Shown here: positions 51,062 to 59,977 of the stretch, piece after piece
Position numbering within the stretch: the first letter of the stretch is position 1
Layout of the letters: each line of letters begins with the position of its first letter
Assembly: GCF_048268305.1 (NCBI RefSeq)
Contig: NZ_JBLWVT010000005.1
Span: 62,001 to 126,000 of the forward strand
Origin: Pseudodonghicola sp048268305
GTDB lineage: Bacteria > Pseudomonadota > Alphaproteobacteria > Rhodobacterales > Rhodobacteraceae
Length of the DNA: 64,000 nt
Direction: 5' to 3'
Notes under the pieces: model-generated
What the model was told of the DNA's origin: nothing
Seen by the model: the letters and a program-made list of their open reading frames with translations, nothing else
The model's database searches: none
Position numbers and translations under genes: made by a program

Positions 51062-52243
51062 TCAGCGGAACTTGACCGTGACTTCCTTGCCGTCCTTGAA
51101 GGTGATCTCGCGATAGTTGCCGGCGCTTTCGCCCGGGCCGATCAGCTCCACCGCGGTGGCGCCGACATAGTCGATGTCACCGCCCTTGCTCAGGATCTCG
51201 ATCGCCTTGGCCAGCTCGCCCGGGAAGATCTGCTCGCCCGGGGCGTTGGCGACATCCATCACCTTGTCCTTGTAGACCTGCGGATCGGTGCTGCCGGCAG
51301 CCTGCATCGCCAGCATGATCAGCGCCGCGGCGTCATAGCTTTCCTTGGCGAAGGGGCCGGTGGCGTTGAACTTGTCGCCGACCATCTTCTCGAAGCTCGC
51401 AGCACCCGGGCTGTCCGACCCCGGCACTTGGCCCATCGAGCCGTCAAGCTCGCCCTTGAACTTCTCGGTCAGCGTGTCCGACACCATGCCATCGACGAAA
51501 TGGAAGGTGTCGAAGGCCCCGCTGTCGAGCGCCCCGCGCACGATGCCCGAACCGCCGCCATCGACGTAGCCCGCCACGACCAGACGGTCACCGCCGGCGG
51601 CAGCCAGCGCGCCGACTTCGGCCGAATAGTCCGCCTTGCCATCCTCATGGGCGGCGCTGATCGTCACGGTGCCACCGGCGGCCTTAAAGGCTTTCTCGAA
51701 ACTGTCGGCCAGCCCCTTGCCATAGTCGTTGTTGGTATAGGTGACGGCGACGCTCTTGACGCCTTCTTCCATCAGGATGTCGGACATGACCTGGCCCTGA
51801 CGGGCGTCGGAGGGGGCGGTGCGGAAGAACAGCCCGTTGTCTTCGATGGTCGACAGCGCCGGCGAGGTCGCCGAGGGAGAGATCATCACCACGCCGTTCG
51901 GCACGGCCACGTTCGACAGGATCGCGGTGGTCACGCCGGAACAGTCGGCCCCCATGATGCCGGCGATACCATCCGAGGTCACCAGACGTTCGGCCGCGGC
52001 GGTGGCGGCACCGGCGTCGATGCAGGTGGAGTCCGCGCGCACCGGCGTGACGGTGGTCCCGTTCAGCAGCGTGCCGGCGGCATTCACCTCGGCAATCGCG
52101 AACTCCGCCGCCGCCGCCATATCGGGCGTGATCGACTCGAGCGGCCCGGTGAAGCCCAGGATGATGCCCATCTTGACCTCTGCCGCAGAGGCGGCACCCG
52201 CCATAAGTGCAGTCGCGGCCGTGGCCATAAGCAGCTTTTTCAT
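51062..52243 (-). CDS. Branched-chain-type ABC substrate-binding protein (second importer)
   Basis: A protein of 393 residues. The signal peptide MKKLLMATAATALMAGAASA is cut before AEVKMG, and a type I binding fold follows (KMGIILGFTGPLESITPDMA). One Cys pair (STCIDAG and MGADCSGV) probably forms a disulfide. GGGAG lies 7 nt before the ATG. First gene of the second importer operon, which runs binding protein, LivG, LivF, LivH, LivM. The ligand is probably an amino acid or amide; it cannot be read from the sequence. Confidence 0.93.
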   Translation of the reverse strand: MKKLLMATAATALMAGAASAAEVKMGIILGFTGPLESITPDMAAAAEFAIAEVNAAGTLLNGTTVTPVRADSTCIDAGAATAAAERLVTSDGIAGIMGADCSGVTTAILSNVAVPNGVVMISPSATSPALSTIEDNGLFFRTAPSDARQGQVMSDILMEEGVKSVAVTYTNNDYGKGLADSFEKAFKAAGGTVTISAAHEDGKADYSAEVGALAAAGGDRLVVAGYVDGGGSGIVRGALDSGAFDTFHFVDGMVSDTLTEKFKGELDGSMGQVPGSDSPGAASFEKMVGDKFNATGPFAKESYDAAALIMLAMQAAGSTDPQVYKDKVMDVANAPGEQIFPGELAKAIEILSKGGDIDYVGATAVELIGPGESAGNYREITFKDGKEVTVKFR

Positions 52244-52898
52244 TGAGTTACTCCCTTGTTGGAACGTCATGTTCTGATCAAATCCTAGGCAAGCTCTTTG
52301 CAAAAGAAAAGCACTATCCTGCCTGCGTGGCGTCAGGGAAACGACCGCTGCAATCGCCCCGCGCAGGGGGGGCGCAGGCCATCTAATTCGGCCGTCAAAT
52401 CCACGTCAATGCGCATAGGCGATCGTCGCCTTCAGGGCCCCGCGCGCGACCTGTTTTGGGGCGCGATCACGAAAATTCTAAAATTCTCACCTGGCGCTAA
52501 ATCTTCTGGAATTTCAGGAAACCCGTTCCTCGGGACAAAACGTGAGGAAATTTCCGGATGATCGGTCGCGCACAAAATCCACCGAAAACGGCCGCACCAA
52601 GGATGGAAATGCGAAAAAATCGTCCCATGGGCTTGCCCAACTTGAGACTGGGAAAGGCTGGTAGATTTCCGATCCGGCGGGACCGTGCAAGAGCGCCGAG
52701 CGAGGCACGACATGGGGTGAAAATTCCGAAGAAACAAATCACTCGTTACGAAACAGCGCATCCGAATCCTTTTGATGCGGAAGTAATCGGCGTGATTTCA
52801 AATATAGCAAGGAAAGGTGACAATTGTCTAATTTGATTTCTGTTCACTTTGACATGAGAGCCAAAGATTAGGCCAAATCGCCTTGCTCGGGAGGCCTG
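52244..52898. other. 655-nt region upstream of the second importer operon
   Basis: It must hold the operon promoter and leader, since the GlxA-type gene on the same strand ends at 52899. GCCTGCG (52321-52327) and CGCAGGC (52373-52379) bracket a GC-rich fold. The part from about 52480 to 52860 is clearly less GC-rich than the window. Short frames exist, the longest plus-strand one at 52558-52836, but none has a ribosome site or protein-like composition. Confidence 0.5.
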
Positions 52899-53906
52899 TC
52901 AGATCGACAAACGCGCCTCGCCCTGAGTGCCGCGTTCCCGATAGGGTGTCGTATTATAATGCGCCCGGTAACATTTCGAGAAATGCGACGGGCTGGCGAA
53001 ACCACAGGCCAGCGCCACGTTGATCACGCTCATGTCGGTCTGCATCAACAGGTTGCGGGCCTTCTGCAGCCGAAGCTCCATGTAATAGCGCTTGGGTGAG
53101 CGGTTCAGATAGCGGCGAAACAGCCGCTCGAGCTGGCGGGTCGACATGCCGACGTCCCGGGCCAGAATCGCCGGGCTGATCGGCTCCTCGATGTTCCGCT
53201 CCATCATCTGGATCACCTGGCTCAGCTTGGGATGCCGCACACCGATGCGGGTGGGCACCGACAACCGCTGAGTGTCCTGATCGGTGCGGATCGAGGAATA
53301 GATCAACTGATCGGCCACCGCATTCGCCAGCTCTTCCCCCCAATCGCTGGCAATCAGTTTCAGCATCAGGTCGATCGAAGAGGTGCCGCCGGCGGTGGTG
53401 ATCCGGTTGCCGTCGATCACGAAGACCGACTTGTTCAGATCGACCTCCTCGAACTCCTCCAGAAAGCTGTCGGCATTCTCCCAATGGATAGTGGCACGCT
53501 TGCCGTCCAGCAGCCCGGCCTTGGCCAGCGCATAGCCGGCGGTGCAGAGCCCGCCCATCACCATGCCGCGCCGCGCCTCGCGCCGGAGCCAGGACAGCAG
53601 CTTGGGAGTGGTCGCCGCCTGGACGTCGATACCGCCACAGACCAGCACGGTGTCGTCGCGCTGAAGAATCTCGAGACCGGCGTCGAGCTTGAAGGTGGTG
53701 CCGGCCGAACATGTCATCTCCTCGCCGCCTTCGCCGATCAGCAGCCAGGTATAAAGTTCCATCCCCGCCATCCGATTGGCGATCCGCAGACATTCCAGAG
53801 CCGAGGCGAAGGACAGCAAGGTGAAGCGATCCAGCAGCACGAAGACGAAGCGGCGGCTCGATCCCGACTTCGGGAGGCTGACGACAACTGGACGTTGCTC
53901 TGGCAT
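52899..53906 (-). CDS. GlxA-family AraC-type transcriptional regulator
   Basis: A protein of 335 residues. The N-terminal DJ-1/PfpI-like domain (about 15-195) contains the nucleophile-elbow region MGGLCTAGYALAKAG with a Cys. The C-terminal AraC domain (about 235-330) has two helix-turn-helix motifs, ISPAILARDVGMSTRQLER and VALACGFASPSHFSKCYR. This architecture is shared by GbdR, CdhR and ArgR-type regulators of betaine, carnitine and arginine catabolism. AGGAAG lies upstream of ATG 53906. It could control the downstream importer on the same strand, but the 655-nt gap leaves that open. Confidence 0.9.
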   Translation of the reverse strand: MPEQRPVVVSLPKSGSSRRFVFVLLDRFTLLSFASALECLRIANRMAGMELYTWLLIGEGGEEMTCSAGTTFKLDAGLEILQRDDTVLVCGGIDVQAATTPKLLSWLRREARRGMVMGGLCTAGYALAKAGLLDGKRATIHWENADSFLEEFEEVDLNKSVFVIDGNRITTAGGTSSIDLMLKLIASDWGEELANAVADQLIYSSIRTDQDTQRLSVPTRIGVRHPKLSQVIQMMERNIEEPISPAILARDVGMSTRQLERLFRRYLNRSPKRYYMELRLQKARNLLMQTDMSVINVALACGFASPSHFSKCYRAHYNTTPYRERGTQGEARLSI

Positions 53907-54104
53907 GGTGGTCTTCCTGAATTCTCGGACCCTGGCGCGCCTTCTTGGCGAGGCGCCTCCGGGCCTGTCCCTGCAGCTCACCTTGGGCGGAGCTTGATTG
54001 CGGCGTCAAGTGCCGCAAATGGCTTATGGCATCTGCCCCCTGCCTTTTGTATAGACCCCCCCTGAAAAGCTGTGCGAAGATCCCGACCGGAGGAGACCCG
54101 AGCG

Positions 54105-55478
54105 ATGACCGACTGGAGCAAATCGACCTGGCGCGCCAAGCCGCGCGTCCAGATGCCTGACTATACCGACCCGCAGGCGCTTCACGCGGTCGAGGCGCAA
54201 CTGGGGAAATATCCTCCGCTGGTCTTCGCTGGCGAGGCGCGGCGGCTGAAAACCCATCTCGGCGCCGCCTCGCGCGGCGAGGCCTTCCTGCTGCAGGGCG
54301 GCGATTGTGCTGAAAGCTTTGAACAATTCAGCGCCGACAGCATCCGCGACACCTTCAAGGTCATGCTGCAGATGGCGATGGTGCTGACCTATGGCGCCAA
54401 GGTGCCGGTGATCAAGCTGGGCCGCATGGCCGGCCAGTTCGCCAAGCCGCGCTCGGCTCCGACCGAGGTGATCGACGGTGTCGAACTGCCCAGCTATCGC
54501 GGCGACATCATCAACGATCTCGCCTTCACCCCCGAGGCGCGGATCCCGGATCCGACGCGCATGCTGCAAGCCTATACCCAGGCGGCGGCGACGCTGAACC
54601 TGCTGCGCGCCTTTTCCACCGGCGGCTATGCCGATGTGAACCAGGTGCATTCCTGGATCCTCGGCTTCACCGAAAGCGAAAAGGCGACGCGCTATCGCGA
54701 ACTGGCGAGCCGGATCACCGACACGCTCGATTTCATGCGCGCCGCCGGCGTCAACCGCGACACCGCGCATACGCTGCAGTCGGTGGAATTCTACACCAGC
54801 CATGAGGCGCTGCTGCTGGAATATGAAGAGGCGCTGACGCGGCAGGATTCCACCTCGGGCAACTGGCTGGCGGGGTCCGGTCATCTGATCTGGATCGGCG
54901 ATCGCACCCGGCAACCCGATGGCGCCCATGTCGAATATTGCAGCGGCGTGCTGAACCCGATCGGGCTGAAATGCGGCCCCTCGATGACCGCCGAGGATCT
55001 GAAGCGGCTGATGGCCAAGCTGAACCCGCAGAACGAGGCCGGCCGGCTGACCCTGATCACCCGCTTCGGTGCCGGCAAGGCCGGCGATCACCTGCCGCGG
55101 CTGATAAAGACGGTGCAGGAAGAGGGCGCCAATGTGGTCTGGGTTTCCGACCCGATGCACGGCAATACCATCAAATCCTCGACCGGCTTCAAGACCCGGC
55201 CCTTTGACGCGGTGCTGCGCGAGGTGCGCGATTTCTTCGCCATCCATGCCGCCGAGGGCACCGTTCCGGGCGGTGTGCATTTCGAGATGACCGGCCAGGA
55301 TGTCACCGAATGCACCGGTGGCCTGCATGCGTTGCAGGAAGAGAACCTCTCGGATCGCTATCACACCGCCTGCGATCCGCGGCTGAACGCCAGCCAGTCG
55401 CTGGAACTGGCCTTCCTGGTGGCCGAGGAACTGAGCCGCCTGCGCGACGGCCGGGTCGCGGCACGCGCCGCCGGCTGA
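54105..55478 (+). CDS. Class II 3-deoxy-7-phosphoheptulonate synthase
   Basis: A protein of 457 residues, the plant-type (AroA-II) DAHP synthase that condenses phosphoenolpyruvate and erythrose 4-phosphate in the first shikimate step. Conserved blocks are LQGGDCAESF (Cys metal ligand), RMAGQFAKPRS, RTRQPDGAHVEY, GCVNPIG-like SGVLNPIGLKCGPS, and VWVSDPMHGNT (His ligand), with VHFEMTGQDVTEC supplying the Glu. ATG 54105 has GGAGGAG 9 nt upstream. Single gene, convergent with a PAS-domain gene across a repeat cluster. Confidence 0.94.
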   Translation: MTDWSKSTWRAKPRVQMPDYTDPQALHAVEAQLGKYPPLVFAGEARRLKTHLGAASRGEAFLLQGGDCAESFEQFSADSIRDTFKVMLQMAMVLTYGAKVPVIKLGRMAGQFAKPRSAPTEVIDGVELPSYRGDIINDLAFTPEARIPDPTRMLQAYTQAAATLNLLRAFSTGGYADVNQVHSWILGFTESEKATRYRELASRITDTLDFMRAAGVNRDTAHTLQSVEFYTSHEALLLEYEEALTRQDSTSGNWLAGSGHLIWIGDRTRQPDGAHVEYCSGVLNPIGLKCGPSMTAEDLKRLMAKLNPQNEAGRLTLITRFGAGKAGDHLPRLIKTVQEEGANVVWVSDPMHGNTIKSSTGFKTRPFDAVLREVRDFFAIHAAEGTVPGGVHFEMTGQDVTECTGGLHALQEENLSDRYHTACDPRLNASQSLELAFLVAEELSRLRDGRVAARAAG

Positions 55479-55487
55479 GCGCCGGGC

Positions 55488-55615
55488 CGGAGGCGCGGCT
55501 GCGCTGCAAAGCCTCCGGCGGGCCTATTTCAGCAAAGACGAAGCAGGGGGCGAGCCGTGACCGCGGCCGCCCCCGTCTTCTTTGCAAAGATGCTCCCAGG
55601 GGGGAGCGCCGCCGG
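55488..55615. repeat. Dispersed intergenic repeat, two opposed partial copies
   Basis: Plus strand: a GGAGGC/GCCTCC hairpin, then TATTTCAGCAAAGACGAAGC and AGGGGG (55499-55550). Opposite strand: GGGAGCATCTTTGCAAAGAA and GACGGGGG (about 55571-55600). Both share the TATTT-CAAAGA-GAAG tail of the copies near 16820 and 30797. Confidence 0.5.
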
Positions 55616-55650
55616 AAATGCCGCCTTCGGGGCAAGTCGCCGTGTCGGAG

Positions 55651-56325
55651 CTATTTCACCAGCCGCAGATGAGCGCCGGTTTCGGCATAGGCGGCTCTCG
55701 GCTCGGCGAAGCCCTCAGGCGCGGATTGAGCGGGGGCCGCCGGGCCTGCCGGGCGGAGCGCCGCGCCGGGCGTCGCCCGCAGCAGGCGATCGGAGACTTC
55801 GAACCGGCAGGGCAGGCTTCTGCAGGCCGGATCGGCCACGATGACACCGAGCGCGCGGGCGATCTCACCCTCATCCGTGGTCAGCGGCAGCAGCAAAAGC
55901 CGGCCTTCGCCCATCGGGTGCCCGCCGCCGCGCGACAGGGAAAGCCGCAATTCCGCCACATTCGGGGTCGAGAAGACCCGTTCGAGCGTGCTGCCCGCCT
56001 CGACCCGGGCGCCATCGGCGAAAAGCGCCGTGAAGGGCAGGCCACGCACATCCATGCCGGCCAGATCCTCCAGCACCTGCCCGGCAAGCCGGAACCGGGC
56101 GACGCGCGGCGCCACCCGTTCGAGGATGAAGGTGTGATCGAGGATATTCGCCAGACCGCGCGGGTCGATCTGGCTGCGGCGAGGCAGGCTGTCCGGACCA
56201 CAGAGCGCAAGCCAGTAGGCTTCGGCCTGGCGCAGGGGTGACAGGCTCTGACCGCGACGGAACTGCTGCAGAGGGACGACATTGCTGTCGCCCTGGTGCA
56301 AAGAGACCTGAGGAAAATCTCGCAT
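55651..56325 (-). CDS. PAS_5-family protein
   Basis: A protein of 224 residues from ATG 56325, which has GAGGTGG 6 nt upstream; a GTG at 56403 lacks a site. The PF07310-type PAS domain covers roughly residues 30-170 (LRQAEAYWLALCGPDSLPRR, FILERVAPRVARFRLAG, GRLLLLPLTTD). No kinase or DNA-binding domain is attached, so it probably acts by protein interaction. Relatives occur in CtrA-linked cell-cycle circuits of Caulobacter and its kin, and a perfect CtrA box lies about 150 nt upstream. Confidence 0.83.
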   Translation of the reverse strand: MRDFPQVSLHQGDSNVVPLQQFRRGQSLSPLRQAEAYWLALCGPDSLPRRSQIDPRGLANILDHTFILERVAPRVARFRLAGQVLEDLAGMDVRGLPFTALFADGARVEAGSTLERVFSTPNVAELRLSLSRGGGHPMGEGRLLLLPLTTDEGEIARALGVIVADPACRSLPCRFEVSDRLLRATPGAALRPAGPAAPAQSAPEGFAEPRAAYAETGAHLRLVK

Positions 56326-56640
56326 CGGCTGCCACCTCGGTTGCGGCGCGGGCCGGGCCGTTGCGGGCCCGGCGCCAGGGAAAAGGTCGATCGTTACTGC
56401 CACCCCGGGGTAAACCGGAATTGGTTACTTCGCCGTTAATTTGACACATTTCAGCTCAAATTTGGAGCGTTTCCTTAAGCCCTGGTTAACAACGATCCGT
56501 TGACGCAGGGGAAACAGCTGCGGCGGCTCCCGATATGCCGGCGTCGGGGCGGGAGCTGGGGCAGGGGGGCTTGCCCTGCCAGGCCGGTTGGCATTACCTG
56601 CCCACAACATGGACAAAGCGATGACAAGGGGCGCAAGCGC
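56326..56640. other. Divergent promoter region between PAS_5 gene and yicC
   Basis: A 315-nt spacer with an AT-richer core (about 56420-56500) that includes the CtrA box. No gene is seen; the open frame from 56500 into yicC has Cys/Arg/Gly-rich, unconserved sequence. Confidence 0.5.
56475..56490. promoter_or_regulatory. CtrA-type binding site
   Basis: TTAA-GCCCTGG-TTAAC is a perfect match to TTAA-N7-TTAAC. It lies between the divergent PAS_5 gene and yicC, 150 nt from each start, so it could control either. Binding is inferred. Confidence 0.6.
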
Positions 56641-57531
56641 ATGATCAGATCGATGACCGGATTTGCTTCGGCCAAGGGAGAGCGTGCGCCTTTCACCTGG
56701 GGGTGGGAGCTGCGCAGCGTCAACGGCAAGGGGCTTGATCTGCGTCTCAGGGTGCCGGATTGGCTGGATGGGCTGGAGACCGCCCTGCGCGCCGATCTCT
56801 CTAAGGTACTGGCGCGTGGCAATGTCACCCTGTCGCTGCGACTGACCCGCAGCGACTTTGCCGCCAACGCCGTTCTGAACCCGGGGCTCCTGACCGCTGC
56901 GCTCGATGCGCTAGCGCGGATCGAGGCCGAGGCCCAGATGCGCGGCGTCGATCTGGCGCCGTCGCGGGCGAGCGATCTGCTCTGCCTGCGCGGAATGATG
57001 GAAGCCGGCAGCGAGGCGGAGGATTACAGCGCGCTGGTCAGCCAGCTCAAGGCCGAGCTTCGGCCGCTGATCGCCGCCTTTCTCGAAATGCGCCGCGCCG
57101 AGGGCAAGGCGCTGGAGAAGCTGTTGCGCGGCCAGCTCGATCAGGTGGTGATCCTGGTGGGCGAGGCGGCCACGCTGGCCGAGGCGCGCAAATCCGCAAT
57201 GGCGGACACGCTGCGCGCCAATCTGGCCCGGGTGCTCGACAATATCGACGGCGCCGATCCCGACCGGGTGGCGCAGGAGCTGGCGCTGATCGCGGTCAAG
57301 GCCGATGTGACCGAAGAACTCGACCGGCTGCGCGCCCATGTCGAGGCGGCGCGCGAACTGCTCGACAACGGCGGTGCGGTCGGCCGCAAGCTGGATTTCC
57401 TGATGCAGGAGTTCAACCGCGAGGCCAATACGCTCTGTTCCAAGTCGCAGAATTCCGATCTGACCCGGGTAGGGCTCGACCTCAAGGCGGTGATCGACCA
57501 GATGCGCGAGCAGGTCCAGAATGTCGAATGA
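56641..57531 (+). CDS. yicC: YicC family protein
   Basis: A protein of 296 residues with the N-terminal MIRSMTGFASAKGE and the C-terminal DUF1732 block ELDRLRAHVEAARELLDNGG followed by KLDFLMQEFNREANTLCSK. YicC proteins are endoribonucleases or modulators of RNA decay; Escherichia coli YicC has been linked to small-RNA turnover. The gene is followed by gmk after 44 nt, a widely conserved pairing. ATG 56641 starts exactly at the family N-terminus. Confidence 0.95.
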   Translation: MIRSMTGFASAKGERAPFTWGWELRSVNGKGLDLRLRVPDWLDGLETALRADLSKVLARGNVTLSLRLTRSDFAANAVLNPGLLTAALDALARIEAEAQMRGVDLAPSRASDLLCLRGMMEAGSEAEDYSALVSQLKAELRPLIAAFLEMRRAEGKALEKLLRGQLDQVVILVGEAATLAEARKSAMADTLRANLARVLDNIDGADPDRVAQELALIAVKADVTEELDRLRAHVEAARELLDNGGAVGRKLDFLMQEFNREANTLCSKSQNSDLTRVGLDLKAVIDQMREQVQNVE

Positions 57532-57575
57532 CGCGGGCCGCATCGTGCCCCAAATGACCCAGAAGGAGATCTGAG

Positions 57576-58220
57576 ATGGCTGACCGTCGCGGATTGCTGA
57601 TCATCCTGTCCTCGCCCTCGGGCGCGGGGAAATCCACCCTGGCCAAGCGGCTGCGCGCCTGGGACCCTTCGATCGTGTTCTCGGTCAGCGCCACCACCCG
57701 GCAGCCCCGCCCGGGCGAGGTCCACGGCACCGATTACCATTTCATGACCGAAGCCCAGTTCAAGGCCCATGTCACCGACGACGGTATGCTGGAGCATGCC
57801 CATGTCTTCGGCAATTTCTACGGCTCGCCGCGCGGGCCGATCGAGGCCGCGATCGACCGGGGCGAGGATGTGCTCTTCGACATCGACTGGCAGGGGGCGC
57901 AGCAGATCCGCAACTCGGCGCTGGGGCAGCACACGCTGTCGATCTTCCTGCTGCCGCCCTCGATCGCCGAGCTGCGGCGCCGGCTGATCAGCCGCGGCCA
58001 GGACGATGCCGATACCATCGGCCGCCGGATGCAGAAAAGCTGGGACGAGATCAGCCATTGGGGCAGCTATGATTATGTGCTGATCAATGACGATCTGGAC
58101 CGGACCGAGGAGCGGTTGAAGACCATCATCACCGCCACCCGGCTGCGCCGCATCCAGCAACCGGGGCTGACCCTGCATGTGCGTGCCCTGCAATCGGAAT
58201 TCGAGGAGGAGAACGAATGA
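57576..58220 (+). CDS. gmk: Guanylate kinase
   Basis: A protein of 214 residues that phosphorylates GMP to GDP. Walker A is SSPSGAGKSTLAKRL, the GMP-binding region is VSATTRQPRPGEVHGTDYHF, and the DIDWQGAQQIR segment holds the second nucleotide contact. Standard length. AGAAGGAG precedes the ATG. Its stop overlaps the next ATG (ATGA). Confidence 0.97.
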   Translation: MADRRGLLIILSSPSGAGKSTLAKRLRAWDPSIVFSVSATTRQPRPGEVHGTDYHFMTEAQFKAHVTDDGMLEHAHVFGNFYGSPRGPIEAAIDRGEDVLFDIDWQGAQQIRNSALGQHTLSIFLLPPSIAELRRRLISRGQDDADTIGRRMQKSWDEISHWGSYDYVLINDDLDRTEERLKTIITATRLRRIQQPGLTLHVRALQSEFEEENE

Positions 58221-58741
58221 CCATCTATGCCCTGGGCGATGACGCCCCGCAGATCGACGCCGACACCTGGGTCGCCCCCGATGCCAATCTGATCGGCAAG
58301 GTGGTGATGGAGCCCGGATCCTCGGTCTGGTTCGGCTGCACCATCCGCGCCGATCACGAGGAGATCCGGATCGGCGAGGGATCGAACGTGCAGGAAGATT
58401 GCGTCATGCACGTGGATGCGGGCTATCCGCTGACCATCGGCAAGGATTGCACCATCGGCCACAAGGTCATGCTGCACGGCTGCACCATCGGCGACGGCTC
58501 GCTGATCGGCATGGGGGCGACGGTGCTGAACGGCGCCAAGATCGGCAAGAACTGCCTGATCGGCGCCGGTGCGCTGGTGACCGAGGGCAAGGAGATCCCC
58601 GACAACTCTCTGGTCATGGGCGCGCCGGGCAAGGTGGTGCGCGAGATCGGCGAGGATCACGCCAAGCGGATGCGGCTGGGGGCGCTGCATTATCAGGACA
58701 ATATGCGCAAGTTCCGCGACACCATGAGGGCAGTCGAATGA
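58217..58741 (+). CDS. Gamma-carbonic anhydrase family protein
   Basis: A protein of 174 residues with a left-handed beta-helix of hexapeptide repeats. The zinc-binding His are in EDCVMHVDAGYP and IGHKVMLHGCTIG, the three-His pattern of the gamma class (YrdA/PaaY-like). NVQEDC and the terminal amphipathic helix are typical. Catalysis by such proteins is variable and many have an unknown substrate. Coupled by 4-nt overlaps to gmk upstream and the trans-sulfuration gene downstream. Confidence 0.92.
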   Translation: MTIYALGDDAPQIDADTWVAPDANLIGKVVMEPGSSVWFGCTIRADHEEIRIGEGSNVQEDCVMHVDAGYPLTIGKDCTIGHKVMLHGCTIGDGSLIGMGATVLNGAKIGKNCLIGAGALVTEGKEIPDNSLVMGAPGKVVREIGEDHAKRMRLGALHYQDNMRKFRDTMRAVE

Positions 58742-59928
58742 CACGCAATTCCAAAGGGTCGCTGGTGCGGCCCTTTTCCCTGCCAGACAGCGCCAGCCGC
58801 CCGGTCGTCACCCCGCTCAGCCCCTCGGTCGTCTATGCCAGCGACACGCCGGACGCGCTGGACGATCAATATGAGGGCCGCGTTCACGGCTATACCTATT
58901 CGCGCGAAGGCCACCCGAACGCCGATGTGGTATCGCAACGGCTCGACGCGATGGAAGGCGGGCAGGGCGGTGTCCTGACCGGCTCCGGCATGTCGGCGGT
59001 GAGCGCGGTGCTGCTGGGGCTGCTCAAGTCCGGCGATCACGTCATCGGCGGCAATCAGCTTTACGGCCGATCGCTGCGGATGATGAAGGAGGATCTGCCG
59101 CGTCTGGGCATTGCCACCTCGCTGGCCGATCCCTGCGATATCGCGGCGGTCGCGGCCGCCATTCGCCCGGAAACCCGCCTTGTGCTGATCGAGGTGGTGT
59201 CGAACCCGACCTTGCGGGTGGCCGATCTGGACGGGATCGCCGCGCTTTGCCGTGACAAGGGCATCCTGCTGGCGGTCGACAACACGTTCACCACGCCGAA
59301 GGCGATCCGGCCCTTCGATCATGGTGCCGATATCGTCATCCATTCGGTGACCAAGCTGCTGTCGGGCCATTCCGACGTGATGCTGGGCTATGTCGTCGCC
59401 CGCGACCCCGAGATCACGGCGCGGCTCAGGGTGTTTTCGGTCACCGCCGGCCTCACCCCCAGCCCGTTCGACTGCTGGCTGGCCGAACGCGGCATGCTGA
59501 CCTTCGATCTGCGGTTCGACCGGGCCCAGGCGACTGCCGCGGCGCTGGCGGATCATCTGGCCGGGCTCGCCGGGGTCAAGCGGGTGATCTATCCGCTGCG
59601 TCCCGATCATCCCGATCACGCGCGCGCACAGGCGCTGCTGAACGAGCGGGGCTGCAACATGGTCAGCTTCGAGCTGGAGGGCGGGCGGGCTGCCGCCAAT
59701 GCCTTCACCCGCGGGGCGGAAGGGCTGTGTTTCGCGCCGACGCTGGGCGATATCGGCACCACGCTGTCGCATCCCGCCTCCTCCTCGCACCGGGCACTGA
59801 CCGAGGCGGAGCGCGCCGCGCTCGGCCTGTCGGAAGGGTTCTTCCGCGTCTCCGTCGGGCTGGAAGAACCCGAGGCGCTGAAATCCATCTTCTCTGAGGC
59901 CGTCGCCGCGGCGCTTGCCGCATCATAG
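58738..59928 (+). CDS. Cys/Met metabolism PLP enzyme (trans-sulfuration family)
   Basis: A protein of 396 residues, fold type I. The PLP Lys is in HSVTKLLSGHSD, the cofactor phosphate loop is TGSGMSAVSAV, and the Asp that contacts the ring is in LLAVDNTFTTP. SSSHRALTEAERAALGLSEG and FFRVSVGLEE close the family pattern. Members include cystathionine gamma-synthase, cystathionine beta-lyase, methionine gamma-lyase and O-acetylhomoserine sulfhydrylase; I cannot separate these by eye. The N-terminus lacks the usual H-x-G-x segment. Start overlaps the carbonic anhydrase stop. Confidence 0.87.
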   Translation: MTRNSKGSLVRPFSLPDSASRPVVTPLSPSVVYASDTPDALDDQYEGRVHGYTYSREGHPNADVVSQRLDAMEGGQGGVLTGSGMSAVSAVLLGLLKSGDHVIGGNQLYGRSLRMMKEDLPRLGIATSLADPCDIAAVAAAIRPETRLVLIEVVSNPTLRVADLDGIAALCRDKGILLAVDNTFTTPKAIRPFDHGADIVIHSVTKLLSGHSDVMLGYVVARDPEITARLRVFSVTAGLTPSPFDCWLAERGMLTFDLRFDRAQATAAALADHLAGLAGVKRVIYPLRPDHPDHARAQALLNERGCNMVSFELEGGRAAANAFTRGAEGLCFAPTLGDIGTTLSHPASSSHRALTEAERAALGLSEGFFRVSVGLEEPEALKSIFSEAVAAALAAS

Positions 59929-59977
59929 TTACATTGATGCGGCAGGGTGCCCGGACGACTCCGGGGAGGGAGACTAA

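Noticed and set aside
52558..52836. Possible 92-residue gene
   Set aside because: No ribosome site, unbalanced composition and no family resemblance.
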